From positions 1,380,865 to 1,444,864 of the forward strand of contig CH003106.1 in NCBI GenBank assembly GCA_000149265.1: a stretch of 64,000 bases of DNA. Direction: 5' to 3'. Every line of letters starts with the position of its first letter. Position 1 is the stretch's first letter. A program made the translations under genes and the position numbers. A model generated the notes under the pieces. The model was not told the origin of the DNA and made no database searches. It saw nothing but the letters and a program-made list of their open reading frames with translations. Below are positions 24,397 to 36,818 of this stretch, piece after piece. Source of the DNA: Ciona savignyi (taxonomy: Eukaryota; Chordata; Ascidiacea; Phlebobranchia; Cionidae).

Positions 24397-26552
24397 TGGT
24401 TATTATTCATCTAGTGTATTGTAATATAAAATAAATCATTACCGGTATCATATTGATTAATATACCCGTATGTGGTTTTTACCATTAAACACAGCTCAAC
24501 ATATAAGCATTTCCAATTATGTTTTAAGTAGGGTTAATGAGTACATTTACCCTAAACAATAAAAAAAACAAGCATACGCTGGAATATGAACATTGAAACA
24601 GACCAGCTAATTAAATCGCTTTTTTATGGTACCGGTAAAGTAACATATCTTCACAACTATGATGTAACAGTGTTTACTAGGTTTTTTCATAAATGTTTTT
24701 CTGTATCATTGAAAAAAAATTACAAGCATAGACTTTGGTTTCAATTTTGTTATGAGCATACACTTTTTTTAGTTTTGACAGCTGCAAACATTGTCTGCTC
24801 TTTCGTTTAATGTCACACCGCACTTATAAATGTAGATATAAACATGAATAACTTCACCAATTCACAGAAGTCTACTCCTACAGCATCCGAACTAATTGTT
24901 AGGCCTCCGTGGTCAGAAACAATCCGTATTTAACATAACAGCTCACAACAGTTGGTTTAAACTTATTAAAAATTTAAAAAGGTAGGCTACTACTACAATT
25001 ACAGTATAGGCGAGTGAAAATAAAATACTACTCTGGAATTGTTCGACTTTTCACCAGCCCACTGATCGCTATAACTGTTTTACAAAAAAGAACGCGAAAA
25101 TATACATTAGGCCTAGCATTTCAAGAACTACAGGGTAAACTACCATTGTGATTCATACAATGAACTAGATGATATGACGTAAGGGCGTCGCCGTCATGCA
25201 TCACCACACTTGGTTACCTAACTGGTGCTCACTTTTGAAAACTTTCGTTCTTTTTCTTAAATTTTGTTTAAAAATATTATATTCATAGCCGAATACTTGA
25301 TTTGTTAATCAAATAATTTGAAATTGTAAGATTGAGTGTTCCCCTGTTGGGTCTACTTCGGTGGATCAAACTATGGACAACAAAGGGAAAATATAGATCC
25401 GACACCTACCACTGTCTAATTTATTGTGTCCCTTCTTAAATTAGTAGGCGATACTATGGGAGTCTGTATATCGTCATTTATTTTAATATATTATTACGAC
25501 CATCTGAATTAAGTTGAGTTTAAAATAGAACGTTCATAACATATTTAAAGCCATACGAAAGTGAACCCCAGCAATTCAATCGATACAACCCCCTACTAGA
25601 TATGTGTACTTTTATTCGATACGATAAAATTTTCCAGCACTAACAGTGCAATAACTTCCACTAGATTCATTTTAAAAGATTGAACTCATGCGGGGTTGAA
25701 CCCACCAAAGTTTTAAACTTGAATAGGCTGACTGTATATAAATCAATTTTCAGCCACACAATCATTTCATATAAAAAATAACTTAGTAAAAGCCAGTAAA
25801 ATAACTAATAACTTTATTGCGAAGTAAGCAGATTTTTTGGTTAAAAGTAAACTAATTACTTTACAATATCAAGTTATATAAAAAATTCTATTGGGTTAAT
25901 ATGGGTAGGCCTATTAAGCCCCACTTCGCTGTTTTTTATTTTATATTAATGCTCTTGATAGGCCTGCTGTCTCGCCAGCTGTTCGTCAAGAATGCTTAAA
26001 TATATAAAGAACCGATATTTTTCAGCATTTTCAGTCACGGTATTCTCTGTTATCTGATATCTCTTGTATGAATAGGAAATTTCTCTCCAGGCAATTGACG
26101 AAATGGTGAAAAATACAAAATAAACGAGAAAAACAAATCTTGAATTGAATAAACCAAATTAAGCCCGGAATATTCCGAAAAATACAAAAAAAACGAGAAG
26201 CAAATAAATATAATGTGCTATTACCACATGCATTAAAACAGATAGATACTTAAATCCAATAAATAAGAACATATTATTTTAAAACGAACTAACAATTGGT
26301 GATGAAACCAAATCCATTTCATTTGTTTTCCAATAAATTCCCAGAAGCTCCACAACACTCAATCCAGTGATCGGTCTGCATTAACGTCCCTAATTAACAC
26401 GAATTAACTGTTTTATAAAAGTAGATCTTTTACACCTGTTAGCTTTTATGTTATTCTTTTGCGAGTTGCGATGCCAATTTTGAAGTAAATGTCCTTATGG
26501 AAATTATATATTCCGTACAATTATTGTAACAGCTATTTATCTGCCAGCAAGC
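24397..26552. other. intergenic, no gene seen
   Basis: AT-rich spacer. The open frame at 24586-24810 has no recognised feature. No repeat family of the window is seen except a local near-duplication of an aaatacaaaa(t/a)aaacgag string around 26110-26200. Confidence 0.5.
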
Positions 26553-27297
26553 CAGTATGGAAAGCATGGCAAGTGCACCCGCGATATTTTTTAAACTATC
26601 ATAAATGCACCCGAAAAAATCGTAAAATGCACCCCTGCTAACCTGCACTTGCTATATAAAAACAAACCATTCGTCAACGATTAACGCATTTAACGCAGCC
26701 CTATGACTAATTGTACACATTCAATGAAAAGCACAGTAAATAAGCTTTCCCTTAACCCAGGAAACGTCGATTAAGCATTCGATGCGGTCAGATTGAATCG
26801 CACAAATAGTCTCGAACACTGATACGCACGGTACTTTACCTAAAGCGAGAAGGAAAGCGAACATGTTTATAGGTTAGTTATCGAAGAAACATACATCAGT
26901 GTTCTGTTTAAAATGCAAACGATTTATTAACTGAGCTATTAAGACTAGTTTTAATCCTAAACCTGAAACTCTAATTTAATTTTATCTGTTAGGACTGGAT
27001 TAAATCGATTGAATAGTCATGGGTACGATATGGGAATTCACATTTCAAAAAAATATGGAACATTAATTGCTTTCCAGAGTTAATTGATGCAAAAAAGTCC
27101 AAAACAGAAAAATATTATTTATTGTACCGTGTATTTCTATTTCGGCCGTTTCTATAGGTTTACGAAAGTTCCAACAGAGAAATGGCGATATGTAATTGCG
27201 TGGTATATCTGCACCCGGCTGTCGGGATCGTGCACCCGGCGGTCGGGGTTGTGCACCCGCGAGATCTCGTCGAGATCTGCCATACTTTCCAGACTGG
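26553..27297. mobile_element. hAT-like non-autonomous element, ccagtatgg family
   Basis: A 745-bp element has ends ccagtatggaaagcatggca and tgccatactttccagactgg, flanked by the 8-bp direct duplication ccagcaag (26545-26552 and 27298-27305). Subterminal tgcacccg repeats occur at both ends (for example 26574, 27210-27260), resembling transposase-binding repeats of hAT elements. No transposase frame is seen. A sister element lies at 37104-37482. Confidence 0.88.
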
Positions 27298-27305
27298 CCA
27301 GCAAG

Positions 27306-27697
27306 CAAATTTGTAACATACTTATGCTTCTTGTAACATATTTATGCTAGACTACAATAAACAACATTAATAAAAGCTAAACTAATATTTATTCCCCAGT
27401 TATTAATTATTGTGTTCAATATGCAATTGATTAAATCGTTTGGATACACTGCTTGATTATCATCCAACATTCGGCGTGATCACCGAATAGTCCGGTTGTT
27501 TAATGATCGCAACCCAGTAGTCTGATTCATTAAACCACAACATGAATTAAGCTTTGAATAGCGTTTTACACTTTTTTACATAACATTTACTGACATTAGA
27601 CTTGGGTTAATGGGACCATGTGCTGATGGCCCAAGATTTAGGTTATTAAGGAATTGCAAGTAGCATGTTGGTTACGCGGTTAAATTGTTTAATTACG
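27306..27697. other. 3' flank of the NHL gene
   Basis: This spacer lies between a transposon and the stop codon of the NHL-repeat gene and should contain its 3' untranslated region. Nothing else is recognised. Confidence 0.5.
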
Positions 27698-30600
27698 TCA
27701 ATCATGTTCTTTTATCTGATATATGCAAAAGCCGTCCTGAATGGTGGTGAAAATTCGCCCCTGGTTGTCCACTTGGATATCAGCACTTGGTGTCGCCATA
27801 TATTTGTCCACGTGACCAATGTATCTTCCTTCACACGAATATTCTACAATTGACTTGGTGTCGTAATCCCCGACGTAGAAGGACCTGCGAAACTCTGGGT
27901 AAGTGTGCGTTTTGGTCTTAAAGTATGACTGTTATTGTATTATTAAATCTGTAGTGTTTTAATTGAAATTGTTATTATTTTCCCGTGCACAGTGTGATGT
28001 AGTGTTTATTTAGGAACCGTTTGTAGCGACCAATTTGAAGCGATACAAAGTGACTTTTCATGGATGTCTATGTATAACCACATACGTTACTGTGCAGTGA
28101 AAGAATTGCCTTTCTGGCCTCGGATAACAGAAAAATTTGCTATTTTATTCGGGGGTGTTTATATGAGACAGTAACAGTTGTTACCATGGGGAATCATTAC
28201 ATTCGTATTTAATTTTTAAGCAGACAAAAAGTAGGCGTGGAAATAACACATAACTTATTTGGGCAGAACTGTTAGAGCTGGGTCACAAAATATTTTATAT
28301 GACAAATGTAAAGCATAAGTGCACGTTTAAGAACCAATATGGTAAACTGTATAACCTAGATCAATCGTCCGCACAAACTTAACTTCTGTTTGTACAGCTG
28401 TATAAATATTCACCGAAATATGTGGTACGATTTAGAACAAAACAAAGCATTGCTTTTTTACTAGTATTAAATTGACGAAAGGCACATGATACATTATTTA
28501 AAACATATAACTTGCACCTACTTCCCATCTAAGCTTTCGCAAACGCCAGTGGCGCAAGAGAGTTGGTCCGTTCCAAACGATTTGATGAACTTCAAATTCC
28601 TTTCATCAAACAACTTAATACATCTGTTGTGGGAATCAGACACAGCAATTCGGCCCCTGCTGTCGGTACATGAGTAATACGGCCAGTTAAATTCACTTGC
28701 TTCTTTCGTCCCCAGGCAGCCTAGATTTTTAGGAAAGCAAAACTGTCAAATGTACAAAAATATTTTGGCCACTGACTGGTCCATTATTTTAATATTTTTA
28801 AAATTATGGGCATATTTTCCAAGACGGCTCTAATAGCCGTAGAAATTAGCCAGTCAACCGACTGTTGCGGATTTAAAAAATATAGTATTTAAACCTAATA
28901 TTCCTGACAAACTACTTTATGTCGAAGGCCTTGCTGTTTCTGGCCGTACAAACTGTTTCTTCACAAGAAGTAAAGAATATAACAAATTCGTACCGTAAAA
29001 TGACAATGTTACAACTGTTATACGTAGTTGCACAATTGCTGTCCAGCATTAAAGTACAGAAAGTTAAAAGTTATGTTTTGGTTTTTCTATTTCATCAAGT
29101 TAGTATACTGTTGTGCAAATCGAATACCCTGTCTACTATAAGAAATAAGTTATATATTTAAGAGCGTTTTGCTGTTAGCAAACTGCTTGTTTTTTAGTTT
29201 AAATCCCCATTTGGGCAATACGCCAGATATTAAAGGTGTACGGGAAAAGATTTATACCGCCAATATTTACTGTAGAAACTCAGCATAATGTTACGCAGGG
29301 TACAACAATACAGCTCAGGGAAACACTTTCTCAGATTACGCGTCAGCATCCGTTTCACAGGAGGACAATAACTAAAATACTGCCTTTGTTATACCATCCA
29401 TTTAAAAGTGTACAAAGCCCGAAGCATACTGTTTTAAACTAACGGGGACAGGAAAAACAGAGCAAGTTTTGATTGTTAAAATTTTAACGTAAAATGGGTT
29501 CAGGTTATGACCTGTTATGGTTGTATAATTCTAAACCAAACCGCCAATTAGCGTTTTTGTTTTTTTTAAAGTCGATTGTTAAGCCGGCAATAACGTATCT
29601 GGCACAAGTACATTCTTGAAACAGTACCCAATGCAATAGATATTGAGAAATAGTGAACATAAAGATATATTAAATTCATGTGTGAAGTTTGAAATCTTTC
29701 TTGTATTAGATGGTTATTAAAACTAATTTAAAAAAATCCACAACTGGTCATAAAAGGCTGATTATTTCTGATGAACTAAATATTTGGGCATGTAAACATT
29801 ACCAGGCCTATATATTAATTGTAATTTTTGTAAAAAGATAGTAACAATTTTAACATGAAAATCTCATAATGGACTCAACACAATGTCCTTGTCATATAAA
29901 GGTCAAGCTGAACATTTGGCCACAAACCGTTCACACAGCTCTAAAGCGTTAACGCAGCTTTAAAACCTACCGACAGATTGTAAAAGCTTTCCATGGATGT
30001 CATGGACAGTGACGCGATGTCGACCCACATCAGTAATGACGTATTGTCCTTGGCGATTCATGAGAATACTACGCGGGAAAACAAGCTCTTCATTTCCGAA
30101 TATATGTTGAAGTTTAACGCCAATGTCTTGAAAATCTGAAAACAATTTAGGCAGTTGTTGAACTAACCTTTTGTAGGTTCAAGTTTAACAATCTACTCTT
30201 CGTTTTATTTTTTTTAATTTCGAACCCTTGATGGGTTCGTTGCTAAGACCGTTTTTTGTATATAATTTGGTATACGTATCGGTCGCGTTAACCATTTGGC
30301 CACGTGACCGTACACGTTTTAGTTTTTCTTGATTGTATATTCCGTGTAACGTATTTAAAGTTTAGTTTAGTTTGTTAATTTTTAACCGAGTATTATAAAA
30401 CTACAAACGAATTAAATCAAGTCAAAAAAAAACACAGAAAAGACAACAAAACAAAATCAGGTCATTTTAAAAAAGGATCTAATTAAACAAATAAAGCGGA
30501 CGCGGTCGCCAAACTATACCGTAAAAAATGTGCAAACCAAATTTAAGTAAGACGATAACGAGACTAAAGGCTAAATGGAAGATGTGGCCCGAAAGCATGG

Positions 30601-31678
30601 ACAAGGGGGGAAATACTTTCTAAAATAAAATTCCACGAATGTCAATTGACAATATTAGTTTCAAATTACATAACAAGGGCGCCTACTTGCAACATCCGGA
30701 CATTTGTAAAGTACAGCATGACCTTCAACCACAGCTACAACTATTTCGCTGTCTTGTCTGCGAAGGTTCAGTGGGCAAAGGCGAGAGCCATTTATGTTGA
30801 CCGGCCAGTGGTGTATATAGCACCCGCTTTCGTCCACAACCTGCAATCTCAAGTTTAAATACGGTGATGTAGCTTGGTGGTTAAAGCGACCAATACATAT
30901 ACTAAATCCTATATACAAAAACGGTCCTAATAATTACCCCATCATGGGTTAAAAACTTGGCTATGTTAAAAAGTTTAAGGCACACAACAATGTTAGTTTT
31001 GCTTTAGGTATTCTGCTTGTTAGAAAACGCTAGTTGGTCTAGCTTTTATTCTACATTAAAACGTTTTGTTTTCGTTGAAGGCTATATTTGAATTGTAGTC
31101 GTTCCCCGTACAGTATTAGATCAAGTTTTAAACAAATAAACTGTTAATGTTTAAGTTTTACGTATTCACTTACACCAGTCCAAAATATTTACCTGGATTC
31201 GTTTATTGTTGATGTCTGCTACAGTTAAACTACGGGAAGTAGAAGACAAATCAAACCCTCTAGCATAATCAAACTGCCCTTGTTCGCTACCTGGGCGTTT
31301 GATTGATTGCAATAACATCCATCCACTCATTTGCCTATTTAGCTGTAATTTAAAGTGTAAAGTAGCTTCAAAATATAGCAATATACATTTAGGAAAATGT
31401 CAAACTGTATAAACTATGTCCGACCCTCGCCATTTATGCATACGTTATGGTTATACTATACCTTACACGTAATTTATCATTAATTACATATGTTATAAAA
31501 ACATTTTATTAAATACAACTTTGGCCCAATGCAAGAAACTGTGTATGGCATTTTGCGTTTGAATTCACCTTCTACCGAAAACCTCAATATCAGCACAAAG
31601 TTTCATTTTATTAACAACCGCCTGTATCTCGCTTTGTAGACGACTGACATATGTGGCAGAATGATCAGACACAACAGA
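27698..31678 (-). CDS. NHL-repeat beta-propeller protein, 5' end unresolved
   Basis: Six exons join in phase on the minus strand: 31678-31569, 31334-31193, 30840-30687, 30135-29971, 28720-28522 and 27884-27698, giving at least 318 residues ending at TGA. The first exon is coiled-coil-like (SRLQSEIQAVVNKMK). The rest reads as about six NHL blades, with diagnostic pieces such as GSEQGQFDYARGFDL, ADINNKRIQVVD, NRQGQYVITDVGRHRVTVHD, EFNWPYYSCTDSRGRIAVSD and SHNRCIKLFD. In TRIM2/3/32-type proteins such a propeller follows RING, B-box and coiled coil and binds RNA or protein. I find no cysteine-rich RING or B-box exon between 31680 and the next gene at 32753. The N-terminus is therefore missed, distant or truly absent. 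The first exon starts in phase 0 after an AG, so an upstream exon is expected. Confidence 0.82.
30210..30320 (-). repeat. SINE-like family 2 copy in NHL intron
   Basis: Minus-strand order: ggccaaatggttaacgcgacc, then gatacgtata, acggtc, and ggttcgaaatt. It lies in the intron between exons 30840-30687 and 30135-29971. Confidence 0.65.
30860..30970 (+). repeat. SINE-like family 2 copy in NHL intron
   Basis: It shows gtagcttggtggttaaagcg, gaccaatacatata, aaaaacggtcc and catcatgggttaaaaacttgg in the family order. It lies just outside the exon that starts at 30840, in the intron toward 31193. Confidence 0.65.
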
Positions 31679-32752
31679 CTAGCATGGTAATAGTGTATGT
31701 GCTTTTCAATGTGTTTTGTGCAACGCGTCTCCGCGCGCAGATACGTTTTTCCTTTATCGCATTTTGAAATAAGTATTTTTCCTATTGCAACGGAAGGAAC
31801 ACAAATGCGTTTATTTGAGTGTAAATAACAGTTTTATTTAAAGTTTAAAGAAAGCTGACTTAAGGTTCACAATATCTTTTTTCTAAAGTATATGTTGAAC
31901 AAATATATTGATGTTTAGTATAAAATACTTGTTTATCTACGCAATTTTTACCCACTTTTTAAGGGTCTAAAGTCTAACCATTGAACTATAATTGCAAACC
32001 TAAGGATAATGGCCACTTCTATTTGTTTTTTACTTCATGCCATGTACATACAGCTGATGTATTTTAACGACTGTAGTTTTGCCGTTTTTCCTTCTACTTT
32101 TGTTAAACCTTTCTGATTTTTTATTACTGATAAAGCAACAAAAATGAACAATATTGGGAAAATAGATGTCGTTATATAACTCGCGCATTCGTCAATCGTC
32201 AGTGCATACATGAGGGTGGCTGCAGCTTTTACAGAAAACAATTCATGGCAATTTTAGGTAACCAGTTTAACTCTTCACACTATTGGCAATTGCCCGTTCA
32301 GGTGGATATTTACACAAAGGCGACTAGGGCTTCTAACCTATAACTTATTTGGCATAACCACCGTACTTAAATGCCATTTAATGCGCGACCGGGCGCTCAA
32401 TGTCTATATCCTTCCAAGAAGATCCGTTAGAATTACACAGCATTATTCTAAAGAAAATTATTTTGTTACTTGTATTTTTCACCGAAAATAACGAAATCAG
32501 TTACATAGAATAACACAATAGCAAAAATTGACCGATTTTAATTGCATGCCACCACCCACATACTCTGTAGGTTGGAACGCAGTTTACATTTAATTAACCA
32601 GCGCCTTCATAAAGATTTTCACAAAGAGAATGAGTAACAATGTTAAATAAAAAAAAACATAGATATATACATATATTTATATTTCTAACAGCGGGGACCA
32701 TCGATTTTTGCAACTTCACATACTTTAAAAACCCGAGAAAAGGGGCAAATAT
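31679..32752. other. gap between NHL and TPR genes
   Basis: This should contain either the upstream exons or the promoter of the NHL gene, and the 3' untranslated region of the TPR gene. I find no RING or B-box coding sequence. The open frame at 32241-32035 (-) has a hydrophobic stretch (TTSIFPILFIFVALSVI) but no splice or homology support. Confidence 0.45.
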
Positions 32753-33763
32753 TCAGACATTAATCTTAACCATTACTGACAGAAGTACTCTTAAAGAATC
32801 GTACAGAATGCTTTGGTACAATGAGCCGTTGGGTAGAGCCTGTTCAAGCGCACTCCATGCCCAACGAGCACTATCTTGGTAGTTTTGCATTTTGAAGCAG
32901 CATAACGCTAATTTGCTCTTGCACTCAGCTATTTCCTGGCGCTGGTGGCCATGTGGGTCGGGCTTCGTTTTGCGAACTTCTATACAGTCGAGAAGATACT
33001 TCCTTGATTGAGTGTAGTTATTGATGCGAAAGTAGGAAAATGCGACCTTGTACAGAATCCATGCTGTTTCTATGACTTCCGCTTCTCTCAGGTTTTGGAT
33101 ATTTAATATTGATACGCCCAACTTTATGTATTCTCTATCATTGTAAAAGCTATCCAGAAAATGTGCAACTTCAAATAGAAATCGTATTCCCTGTTGGAAT
33201 AACTGGTTTGAAGTTGGTATCTCATTTGTAGATAGTAGATCAGTCAACTTTGTAGTTGTCTCTGCAACCAATCTACGAGTTTCCGCAGTGTATGCCTTCT
33301 TTTCCGTTATATGAGCCATATTACTAACGCCACATGTTATTGCAGCTTGCGCAATTAACGTGCGCTTGTCGGAGCTTACGGTTATAGCTTGTGTCGCAAG
33401 AAATGCTTGACAACATTCTCGAATTGCCTTTTCGTGTTGGCCCAGCGATGACAAACAGTGAGAAATATTTATTCGAACACTTACTGCTGCCAACTTGTCG
33501 TTTCGAGCTTCTATACGCTTCAGCAAACGAGTATATGCGTCAATGGCGTCTGAGTAGCGAAGCAAGTGCTTTAAACACTGGGCGATTCCATTTATGCATT
33601 GGTCAATATGGGTTGACGGTTCATCAGGGTCAAAATAGCACTCTGCTTCCGCATATTTTTCGTAAGCTTTGGCATACGAACATTCTTGAAAGAGAGCGTT
33701 TGCTTGTTTGACTAGTTCAACAAATTTTTCGTGCAATTTTGCTGTTTCTTCCATAGTAAACAC
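32753..33763 (-). CDS. TPR-type helical repeat protein, tandem copy 1
   Basis: A single-exon frame of 336 residues, or 333 if the second Met (MEETAK) at 33754 is used as in the paralogue; the latter start is more likely. The sequence shows TPR-like helix pairs from about residue 15 to 125 (NALFQECSYAKAYEKYAEAE, LLRYSDAIDAYTRLLKRIE, LSSLGQHEKAIRECCQAF) and again near 235-320 (YTQSRKYLLDCIEVRK, CCFKMQNYQDSARWAWSAL). There is no signal peptide or membrane segment. TPR arrays normally serve as protein-binding scaffolds. I do not recognise the specific family. It is a near-identical paralogue of the gene at 36323-35322, and both lack introns in the coding region. An upstream ggggaatt(a/c)cc block ending in a GTAAG-type donor (about 33933) is shared by both, suggesting a noncoding first exon. 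Confidence 0.85.
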   Translation of the reverse strand: MFTMEETAKLHEKFVELVKQANALFQECSYAKAYEKYAEAECYFDPDEPSTHIDQCINGIAQCLKHLLRYSDAIDAYTRLLKRIEARNDKLAAVSVRINISHCLSSLGQHEKAIRECCQAFLATQAITVSSDKRTLIAQAAITCGVSNMAHITEKKAYTAETRRLVAETTTKLTDLLSTNEIPTSNQLFQQGIRFLFEVAHFLDSFYNDREYIKLGVSILNIQNLREAEVIETAWILYKVAFSYFRINNYTQSRKYLLDCIEVRKTKPDPHGHQRQEIAECKSKLALCCFKMQNYQDSARWAWSALEQALPNGSLYQSILYDSLRVLLSVMVKINV

Positions 33764-35321
33764 AGCAAAAGTATGCTAGTTAGCTATTCTCACAGGAAAA
33801 ACCAAAAAAACTATTTTAGGTATGTTCTAGTAAATAGAACAACTTCAAATTGCTTAAATGCAGTCCGAGACCAATAAGAACAACAATATGCTAGCTGGTA
33901 GAAGAAGGAACTTGTAAACGGGGATTCTTACCAGGTAATTCCCCGGAAATTTTTCGTGGTGAAATAACCAAACTGTTTGGAATTCGCTTTTAGTCATGTA
34001 CGCTGCTCCTTATTTAACTACCGAATAGACATATAAATATTGGTTTCTATAATCTTGATTTTACTGTTTTTATTTCCTTTTTGATTTTACTGTTTTTGCG
34101 TAACGCTGGTCAGGTCATTAGGGGGGAAGTATGAATTGGTAACACGGGAACCCTTTAGTTTTTTTGCTTGCAGAAACAAATGTTATACACTTTATATAAG
34201 ATATACCAAGGGCGTGAAGGTAGCTAGAGAAACCGAACGTTTCTGCATGCAGAAAAAAATATATCGTACACTTAACAGGGCTTTTAAAATTGTGGTGGTT
34301 TACACTTGCTCGACACTCAGTAGTATTTAGAATCCGGCATCCTATTAACGTCCAATGTGAGAATTTATTTATTAAGAGGTGATTACAAATTCACGATACC
34401 TTTATGTCAAAGTCATATATGTTAATGATTATCGTCGGATAGTGGTGTTTATTCTCAAAATAAGCAGAACAACTAAAGCTCTTGCAGTGTGGTGTAAAAA
34501 AATATATATGCCTATTTAAATAAGATTTGTATGAGAGAATATTTATTAAGTGTATTAAGCAAAAAGACGACAAGTATGTGTGAGCTTCGAAATTATAAAT
34601 TTCTGTCTTCTTACCGTCCGCTTAGCGCACCACTGGACGAGGTGTACTTATATTGAACATTGTTAGATCTATCAACATCTGCAGACTTTAAAACTTGTCG
34701 CTAGCCAGTCGGTTAAGGCTTTTCCAAGCTACTTATCGGACATTTCCTGAACCCATCAGTGGAATGATAGATTCTACCGAATTAAAAGAACGTCTCAATC
34801 ATACACAGCACACTACAAATCTCCGGTAACCCGACGGTGGGCACGAGATGATCTGACAATTACCCTAGTGTTTAACGCCAATTGCGTTTTTTCATCAACG
34901 GGATAAAACAAGAATATCTTATCCTATCCTATGTTATTTAGGGATTTATACAAAACGGTTATCTTCAGAACTCTTAACGAAAATACTTGGGTTAAAACAT
35001 TTATTTCTCACAGTACATTGTATTTCAGAAACCATAACAAAGCGATACATGCGGATAAAACAGGCACACATTTATAGCTAAAATTGCATGGTGCGGCTCA
35101 TATTCTTTATTTTATCACCACCTTAATTAAGTAGGAATCATCACCACGTTTATTATTAAGGAATGGGAATTCAGCATTTCTTTGCGCAGGGTTTCAATAA
35201 AACAAATTAAAATTTAATGTTTAGTCAAGAAAAATTCTAATCTCATGTATAGTAAAAAGCAAAAATACCAGAATTTTACATAATTTTTACACGAATTTGA
35301 TAGGCAGAAATAAACACGCAA
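33764..35321. other. spacer between tandem TPR genes
   Basis: It holds the presumed promoter and noncoding first exon of TPR copy 1, with a block near 33888-33962 that is conserved at 36462-36527. It also holds a SINE family 1 copy at 34690-34942 and the 3' flank of TPR copy 2. No further gene is seen. Confidence 0.55.
34690..34942 (+). repeat. SINE family 1 copy between TPR genes
   Basis: Body motifs appear in order: cttgtcgctagccagtcggt, attaaaagaacgtc, cacagcacac, ccggtaacccgacggtggg, and tail tatcttatcctatcc. The tRNA-like head is mostly lost. Confidence 0.7.
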
Positions 35322-36323
35322 TTACACATTAACTTTGACCATTACTTGAAGAAGCAATCTTAAAGAACCATGCAAAATGCTTTGGTACAACGTGCCGCCT
35401 GGGAGTGCCCCTAAAAGCGCACTCCATGCGTATCTGGCACTATCTTCGTAGTTTTGCATTTTAAAACAACATAAGGCCAATCTATGGTTGCACTCAGCTA
35501 TTTCCTGGCGTTGGTAGCCATGTGGATCGGGCTTCGGTTTGCGAACTTCTATACAGTCGAGAAGATACTTCTTTGATTGGTTTGGGTCATTAATGCAGAA
35601 GTAAGAAAATGCAATTTTATATAGGAGCTTTGCTGTTGATATTACTTCCACGTCTCTCAGGTTTTGAATGTTTAATATTGTTACAGCTAACTTTATGTAT
35701 TCTCCATCAGCGCGTAAGCTACTCAGAAAATGTGCAACTTCAAATATAAATCGTATTCCCTGTTGGAATAACTGGTTTGAAGTTGGTATCTCATTTGTAG
35801 ATAGTAGATCAGTCAACTTTGTAGTTGTCTCTGCAACCAATCTACGTGTTTCTGCAGTATATGCCTTCTTTTCCGTTATATGAGCCATATTACTAACGCC
35901 ACATGTTATTGCAGCTTGCGCAATTAACGTGCGCTTGTCAGAGCTTACGGTTACATCTTGTGTCGCGAGAAATGCTTGACAACATTCTCGAATTGCCTTT
36001 TCGTGCTGGCCCAGCGATGACAAACAGTGAGCAATATTTATTTGAACACTTACTGCTGCCAACTTGTCGTTTCTAGGTTCTATGCGCTTCAGCAAACGAG
36101 TATATGCGTCAATGGCGTCTGAGTAGCGAAGCAAATGCTTTAAACACTGGGCGATTCCGTTTATACATTGGTCAATATGGGTTGACGGTTCATCAGGGTC
36201 AAAATAGCACTCTGCTTCCGCATATTTTTCATAAGCTTTAGCATACGAACATTCTTGAAAGAGAGCATTTGCTTGTTTGACCAGTTCAACAAGTTTTTCG
36301 TGCAATTTTGCAGTTTCTTCCAT
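35322..36323 (-). CDS. TPR-type helical repeat protein, tandem copy 2
   Basis: A single-exon frame of 333 residues starts at MEETAK and ends with VKVNV. It has the same layout as copy 1: TPR-like helix pairs in the N-terminal third (SYAKAYEKYAEAECYFD, YSDAIDAYTRLLKRIEP) and in the C-terminal third (NQSKKYLLDCIEVRKPK, NYEDSARYAWSALLGAL). The two proteins are nearly identical over residues 1-200, with differences concentrated around 205-250 and in the last 40 residues. Homology extends upstream of the ATG, so the duplication included the promoter-proximal region. This gene is divergently arranged with CFAP107. The function is unknown; a scaffold or adaptor role is the usual expectation for TPR proteins. 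Confidence 0.86.
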   Translation of the reverse strand: MEETAKLHEKLVELVKQANALFQECSYAKAYEKYAEAECYFDPDEPSTHIDQCINGIAQCLKHLLRYSDAIDAYTRLLKRIEPRNDKLAAVSVQINIAHCLSSLGQHEKAIRECCQAFLATQDVTVSSDKRTLIAQAAITCGVSNMAHITEKKAYTAETRRLVAETTTKLTDLLSTNEIPTSNQLFQQGIRFIFEVAHFLSSLRADGEYIKLAVTILNIQNLRDVEVISTAKLLYKIAFSYFCINDPNQSKKYLLDCIEVRKPKPDPHGYQRQEIAECNHRLALCCFKMQNYEDSARYAWSALLGALPGGTLYQSILHGSLRLLLQVMVKVNV

Positions 36324-36818
36324 CGTAAATAAAACAACAGTAGCCTAGCTGGTTAACTATACTCACAGAATAAAAAGCAATATGTTATAGTTTTCAGCTA
36401 AGTTGCTGTAAACTACGTGTAGTCTAAAACCACCAAGAGAATGTAAAAACAACAGTATTGCTAGCTGGTAAAAGGAACTACACACAGGGAAACTTACCCG
36501 GGAATTCCCCGGAAAATTTTTAGTGGTGCAATTATTGTTTGCTTATTATAGTTATTCATAAATACTCCTCGTTAAATATAGCCTTCTTTTAAAAATATTC
36601 TGCACTCTACTATTTTAATCTAATTACGAATTATGTGATCAATTTTATATTGTAAAAACTTCAACAACAACCACGTCTAAAATATAAATGAACTATGGTA
36701 AAACGCTAGTGGCGCTATTTTCTCCTATGACGTATGGCAACTGGGCATAGCAACAACCGAAGCCGAGCATCACTTGTAAATTTGCAGTCATTTTTTTGTA
36801 AAACTACATTTTTTAGTC
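36324..36818. promoter_or_regulatory. shared 5' region of TPR copy 2 and CFAP107
   Basis: About 495 bp separate the two divergent start codons. The left part holds the presumed TPR noncoding exon (shared block 36462-36527 with a gtaagt donor on the minus strand). That leaves roughly 290 bp that could act as a bidirectional promoter. No specific factor site is claimed. Confidence 0.45.
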
